This document shows positions 4,839-5,378 of a stretch of DNA of 5,378 nucleotides, one piece after another (position 1 is the stretch's first letter; each line of letters begins with the position of its first letter). The stretch covers positions 1 through 5,378 of the forward strand of contig JALVKZ010000081.1 in the NCBI GenBank assembly GCA_027033675.1, read 5' to 3'. A model generated the notes under the pieces. It searched no databases. It was not told the DNA's origin and saw nothing but the letters and a program-made list of their open reading frames with translations. The translations under genes and the position numbers were made by a program. This DNA comes from Pyrodictiaceae archaeon (lineage in GTDB: Archaea; Thermoproteota; Thermoprotei_A; Sulfolobales; Pyrodictiaceae).

Positions 4839-5378
4839 GAGCCTTTTCCACGTTTTCCCTTGTTTCCTCAAAGTTTTCGAGAGCCTGTCTCCATATACTG
4901 TTGCTGCTCTTAGTGCTATCCTCACTGTAAGGGTTTTGGAGCCCCAGTAACCCTGCTAGGAAGGCTGGGAGAGCCCTTTCTAGCCCCTCTAAGTACCCGC
5001 CCTCGAATACTACAAGGTACTTAGCCCCTAGCTTTCTTAGCGTCTTACCCATATGATAATAGGTTATTGTTGATAAGTTGAGTAAGCCTAAGCCGTCATC
5101 TCGGTAAGCATCGAAGCCAGCGTCAACAACGACGTACTCTGGATACCCATATATGTTCAGTACTAGGTCTAGCGCTTTATCGAAGAGAGCTATGTATACA
5201 TCATCGCCTGCACCTGGCGGAACCAATATATTTATTTTAGTGCCCTTAGCAATGCCCTCACCTATCTGCCAAGACCACCCCGTGCCAGGATATATCGTTG
5301 ATGGATCCTGGTGCAGATCAAGATGTATTATATCAGGGTTATCATACAATATCTCTTGAGTACCATTGCCGTGGTGCA
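4816..5378 (-). CDS. Histone-deacetylase-superfamily hydrolase (AcuC-like), C-terminal part, cut by right window edge
   Basis: A zinc hydrolase of the arginase/deacetylase fold, which removes acetyl or related acyl groups from lysine side chains or polyamines. The first 186 visible residues start exactly in the signature HHGNGTQEILYDNPD; the first His should be a zinc ligand and the pair part of the charge relay. LHQDPSTIYPGTG follows at about 21-33, then LVPPGAGDD, then VVVDAGFDAYRDDGLGLLNLS with the second visible zinc ligand Asp89, and VVFEGGYLEGL with the transition-state tyrosine Tyr128. The preceding DxH aspartate and the N-terminal half are outside the window. All visible catalytic residues are present, so the enzyme is probably active. 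Canonical AGFDAH reads AGFDAY here. The substrate is unresolved: acetylated protein (AcuC-type, acting on acetyl-CoA synthetase in bacteria), acetylpolyamine or another acylated amine. An apparent TTG start at 5347-5349 is not real because the conserved motif continues upstream. Confidence 0.93.
   Translation of the reverse strand, partial: HHGNGTQEILYDNPDIIHLDLHQDPSTIYPGTGWSWQIGEGIAKGTKINILVPPGAGDDVYIALFDKALDLVLNIYGYPEYVVVDAGFDAYRDDGLGLLNLSTITYYHMGKTLRKLGAKYLVVFEGGYLEGLERALPAFLAGLLGLQNPYSEDSTKSSNSIWRQALENFEETRENVEKALRDQLPP

Noticed and set aside
5347..5349. TTG as the start of the deacetylase-like gene
   Set aside because: The frame continues to the window edge with HHGNGTQEI, the conserved family signature, so the true start is beyond the window.

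Overview
The window looks like chromosomal DNA of a hyperthermophilic crenarchaeon, most like the Desulfurococcales/Pyrodictiaceae. The lineage is inferred from gene content and style; no search was run. The evidence is: archaeal TATA boxes placed about 25 nt before expected transcript starts, strong GGAGG-type Shine-Dalgarno (SD) sites, GTG use as a start codon, frequent TAG stops, tight packing, a tiny single C2H2 zinc-finger protein, a split ADP-forming acyl-CoA synthetase alpha subunit and a RIO/Bud32-like kinase fold. No insertion sequence, CRISPR array, tRNA or rRNA was seen.

Layout from left to right. (1) Positions 1-762, minus strand: the N-terminal 254 codons of glutamate-1-semialdehyde 2,1-aminomutase (hemL), running off the left edge. 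(2) Positions 763-1091: a 329-bp gap holding the hemL promoter and SD, a GC-rich nested stem-loop at 871-957 with its own TATA-like box (candidate noncoding RNA), and the promoter of the next gene. (3) Positions 1092-1253, plus: a 53-residue C2H2 zinc-finger protein. (4) Positions 1405-2709, plus: the alpha subunit of an ADP-forming acyl-CoA synthetase, preceded by a 17-bp dyad over its likely TATA box. (5) Positions 2704-4215, minus: a 503-residue protein with a C-terminal RIO/Bud32-like kinase domain and an unrecognised N-terminal half. (6) Positions 4216-4388: a divergent promoter region containing a mirrored sequence element. (7) Positions 4389-4838, plus: a two-CBS-domain protein. (8) Positions 4816-5378, minus: the C-terminal part of a histone-deacetylase-superfamily hydrolase (AcuC-like), running off the right edge.

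The genes do not form one operon; strands alternate. Both tail-to-tail pairs overlap (6 nt at 2704-2709 and 23 nt at 4816-4838), leaving no room for conventional terminators between them. The kinase and CBS genes are divergent and their promoters share a mirrored element, so they may be co-regulated. The acyl-CoA synthetase subunit, the CBS protein and the HDAC-like deacylase recall the bacterial acuABC theme (acetyl-CoA synthesis and protein deacetylation), but that link is inference only. The most promising undescribed items are the structured RNA candidate at 871-957 and the kinase/CBS divergent control region.
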